DNA from: Planctomycetota bacterium
Lineage (GTDB): Bacteria > Planctomycetota > UBA8108 > UBA1146
Assembly: GCA_002691835.1 (NCBI GenBank)
Contig: NZJA01000028.1
Coordinates: forward strand, 1 to 7,631
Length of the DNA stretch: 7,631 nt
Reading direction: 5' to 3'
The notes beneath the pieces were generated by a model. The model was not told the DNA's origin, ran no database searches, and saw only the letters and a list, made by a program, of their open reading frames with translations. The translations under genes were made by a program, and so were the position numbers. Shown piece after piece: positions 6,290-7,631 of the stretch (positions are counted from its first letter, which is position 1; each line of letters starts with the position of its first letter).

Positions 6290-7631
6290 TTGAATTCCAG
6301 CCAGATACAAGCGTCCAAATCGCCAAATTTTCGAAATGGAAGATCTCAAGAGAAACTCGGTTTCTGGTGGGGATTCCTGTTTCTTTTGGGAAGTACGATC
6401 TTTGGAAATACGAGCTTTGCTCAAGTTTCAGGAAGCGTCGTGGACTCGAATTCCGGCCTTCCACTTCCAGGAGTCCGTGTCACGCTTCAAGCCACGAACA
6501 TTCATACTGTCACGGCTACTGATGGAACTTTTTCACTCCCAACGGTATCCGGTCTGGGATTAAAAATCGTTGGCGCCCAAAAGGGATACTTTAACGGAGT
6601 CGCCATTATTGATACTCCACAATCGGGAGCGGTCATCTCTCTGGATCCCGTCATCGCTGCCGATGATCCGGGATACAACTTCGTCACTCCTTTCCAGTGT
6701 GCGGTCTGTCATCCCGTCCAGTTTGAGCAGTGGGCGGATTCGAGAATGTCCCATACCGGGCTGAATACCTGGGTGTATGACCTTTACGATGGAACCGGGA
6801 CCGCTGGCGGTAACGGCGGCTTTGTTTACCTTCGAGATTCCGTACATGCGGGAGTCGCACCCGACGGAAGCTGTGCTTCATGTCACCAGCCGGAAGGTTG
6901 GATCGAGCAACCCTTCACGCCTTTAGCTCCTCTTTCAGGTCCACCCACTGACGCTCAAGAGCGGGGTGTTTCTTGTGAGACATGCCACAAGATCGCCGAT
7001 GTCGATGAGAGTCAGTTGGACGCGACAGGTTTCATTCCTGGCGCTGTCACTGTTCAACGCCCTGATACCAGTGGGCTCATCGACCAGGTGATGTACGGTC
7101 TTTTGGGCGATGTCGACTTTGTTGTTCAAAATCAAATGCGTGGCAGTCTTCAGCCACAACTGGCAGCCGAAGCGTGTGCGGTCTGTCACGAATACAACAG
7201 TGATCCAGATCATGACAATGACTTCAATGAGCCTTCCAGTATCCCAGCACAGGAAACCTACTCCGAGTGGAAAAACTCACCCTATGGCGACCCCACCCAT
7301 GCTCTGTTCCAGACCTGCGTGGATTGCCATATGACACCCTTTGCAACCGAACCCGTCGATGCGTGCGCGGCACTCTTTCCGCCGCTGCTTCGCGCCCCTT
7401 CCACTGTTCATGGACATGACATTCAGGGTACGACGCCCACCTTTCTCGAGAATGCAGTGACCCTGACTTTAAATGCATCTCAAGTTGGAGACGAACTCGC
7501 GATCGATGCCGAAATTCTCAATGACCAGACGGGGCATTCTGTTCCTAGCGGAGTCACTCTTCGAAACATGATCCTCAAAATCTCCGCAACCGATGCCCAA
7601 GGAACTGTGCTGTCACAAAACTCCGGCGACA
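6290..7631 (+). CDS. Exported multihaem cytochrome c with N-terminal carboxypeptidase-regulatory-like domain (3' end off the right edge)
   Basis: 447 residues are visible and the frame is open at the edge. From TTG 6290 the protein has a basic N-region, a hydrophobic core (about 23-38) and a likely cleavage site after TSFA (44/45), so it is exported by Sec. Residues 45 to about 125 (QVSGSVVDSNSGLPLPGVRVTL onward) look like a CarboxypepD_reg beta-sandwich. Five CxxCH haem sites follow: CAVCH 137, CASCH 195, CETCH 229, CAVCH 296 and CVDCH 343. Extra histidines in WADSRMSH and in TVHGHD could be distal ligands. After the haems, NDQTGHSVPSG matches the GHxxPxG beta-domain common in cytochrome c554-like multihaem proteins. 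A role in periplasmic or surface electron transfer is inferred; the redox partner is unknown. It is divergent from the kinase gene. The start is less certain than the identity. Confidence 0.88.
   Translation, partial: MNSSQIQASKSPNFRNGRSQEKLGFWWGFLFLLGSTIFGNTSFAQVSGSVVDSNSGLPLPGVRVTLQATNIHTVTATDGTFSLPTVSGLGLKIVGAQKGYFNGVAIIDTPQSGAVISLDPVIAADDPGYNFVTPFQCAVCHPVQFEQWADSRMSHTGLNTWVYDLYDGTGTAGGNGGFVYLRDSVHAGVAPDGSCASCHQPEGWIEQPFTPLAPLSGPPTDAQERGVSCETCHKIADVDESQLDATGFIPGAVTVQRPDTSGLIDQVMYGLLGDVDFVVQNQMRGSLQPQLAAEACAVCHEYNSDPDHDNDFNEPSSIPAQETYSEWKNSPYGDPTHALFQTCVDCHMTPFATEPVDACAALFPPLLRAPSTVHGHDIQGTTPTFLENAVTLTLNASQVGDELAIDAEILNDQTGHSVPSGVTLRNMILKISATDAQGTVLSQNSGD

Noticed and set aside
6200..6290. 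Possible GEMM (cyclic dinucleotide) riboswitch before the cytochrome gene
   Set aside because: Such riboswitches precede some multihaem cytochrome genes, but the conserved core sequences and tetraloop-receptor features are not visible; only a simple bulged hairpin is.
6560..6847. Minus-strand open frame opposite the cytochrome gene
   Set aside because: The plus strand here encodes the carboxypeptidase-like domain and the first CxxCH, so the minus frame is incidental.

Overview
The window is bacterial chromosomal DNA of balanced to slightly GC-rich composition (judged by eye). It holds two housekeeping translation genes (infC, aspS), one very large Ser/Thr protein kinase gene, and the first part of an exported multihaem cytochrome c gene. 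I cannot name the organism. The exported multihaem protein with a CarboxypepD_reg-like domain, the large kinase-solenoid protein and an AspRS of the non-discriminating type together suggest a Gram-negative lineage such as Planctomycetota, Acidobacteriota or a former deltaproteobacterial group. That placement is a guess. I see no mobile element, tRNA, rRNA or CRISPR array.

Layout, left to right. Bases 1-311 (minus): 5' part of infC, starting at the rare codon AUC behind a clear AGGAG; the 3' end lies off the left edge. Bases 312-582: no protein gene; a 271-base infC leader/promoter region with two perfect or near-perfect hairpins, plus another hairpin just after aspS. Bases 583-2376 (minus): aspS, complete. 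Bases 2377-2476: spacer. Bases 2477-6073 (minus): a 1198-residue cytoplasmic protein with an N-terminal kinase domain, a middle region resembling an NTPase that has lost its P-loop, and a long TPR-like helical C-terminus. Bases 6074-6289: divergent intergenic region. Bases 6290-7631 (plus): start of a secreted cytochrome with at least five CxxCH motifs, running off the right edge.

The kinase, aspS and infC all point the same way, in that order. Kinase and aspS may share a transcript, since no terminator is visible between them. infC probably begins its own unit, as the aspS-infC gap carries hairpins and a possible promoter. The cytochrome gene is transcribed divergently from the kinase gene. 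The most interesting items are the AUC start and structured leader of infC, the predicted non-discriminating AspRS, the kinase/degenerate-NTPase/solenoid architecture, and the cytochrome with its N-terminal carboxypeptidase-regulatory-like domain. No wholly new system is evident; the kinase and the cytochrome are the least understood parts.
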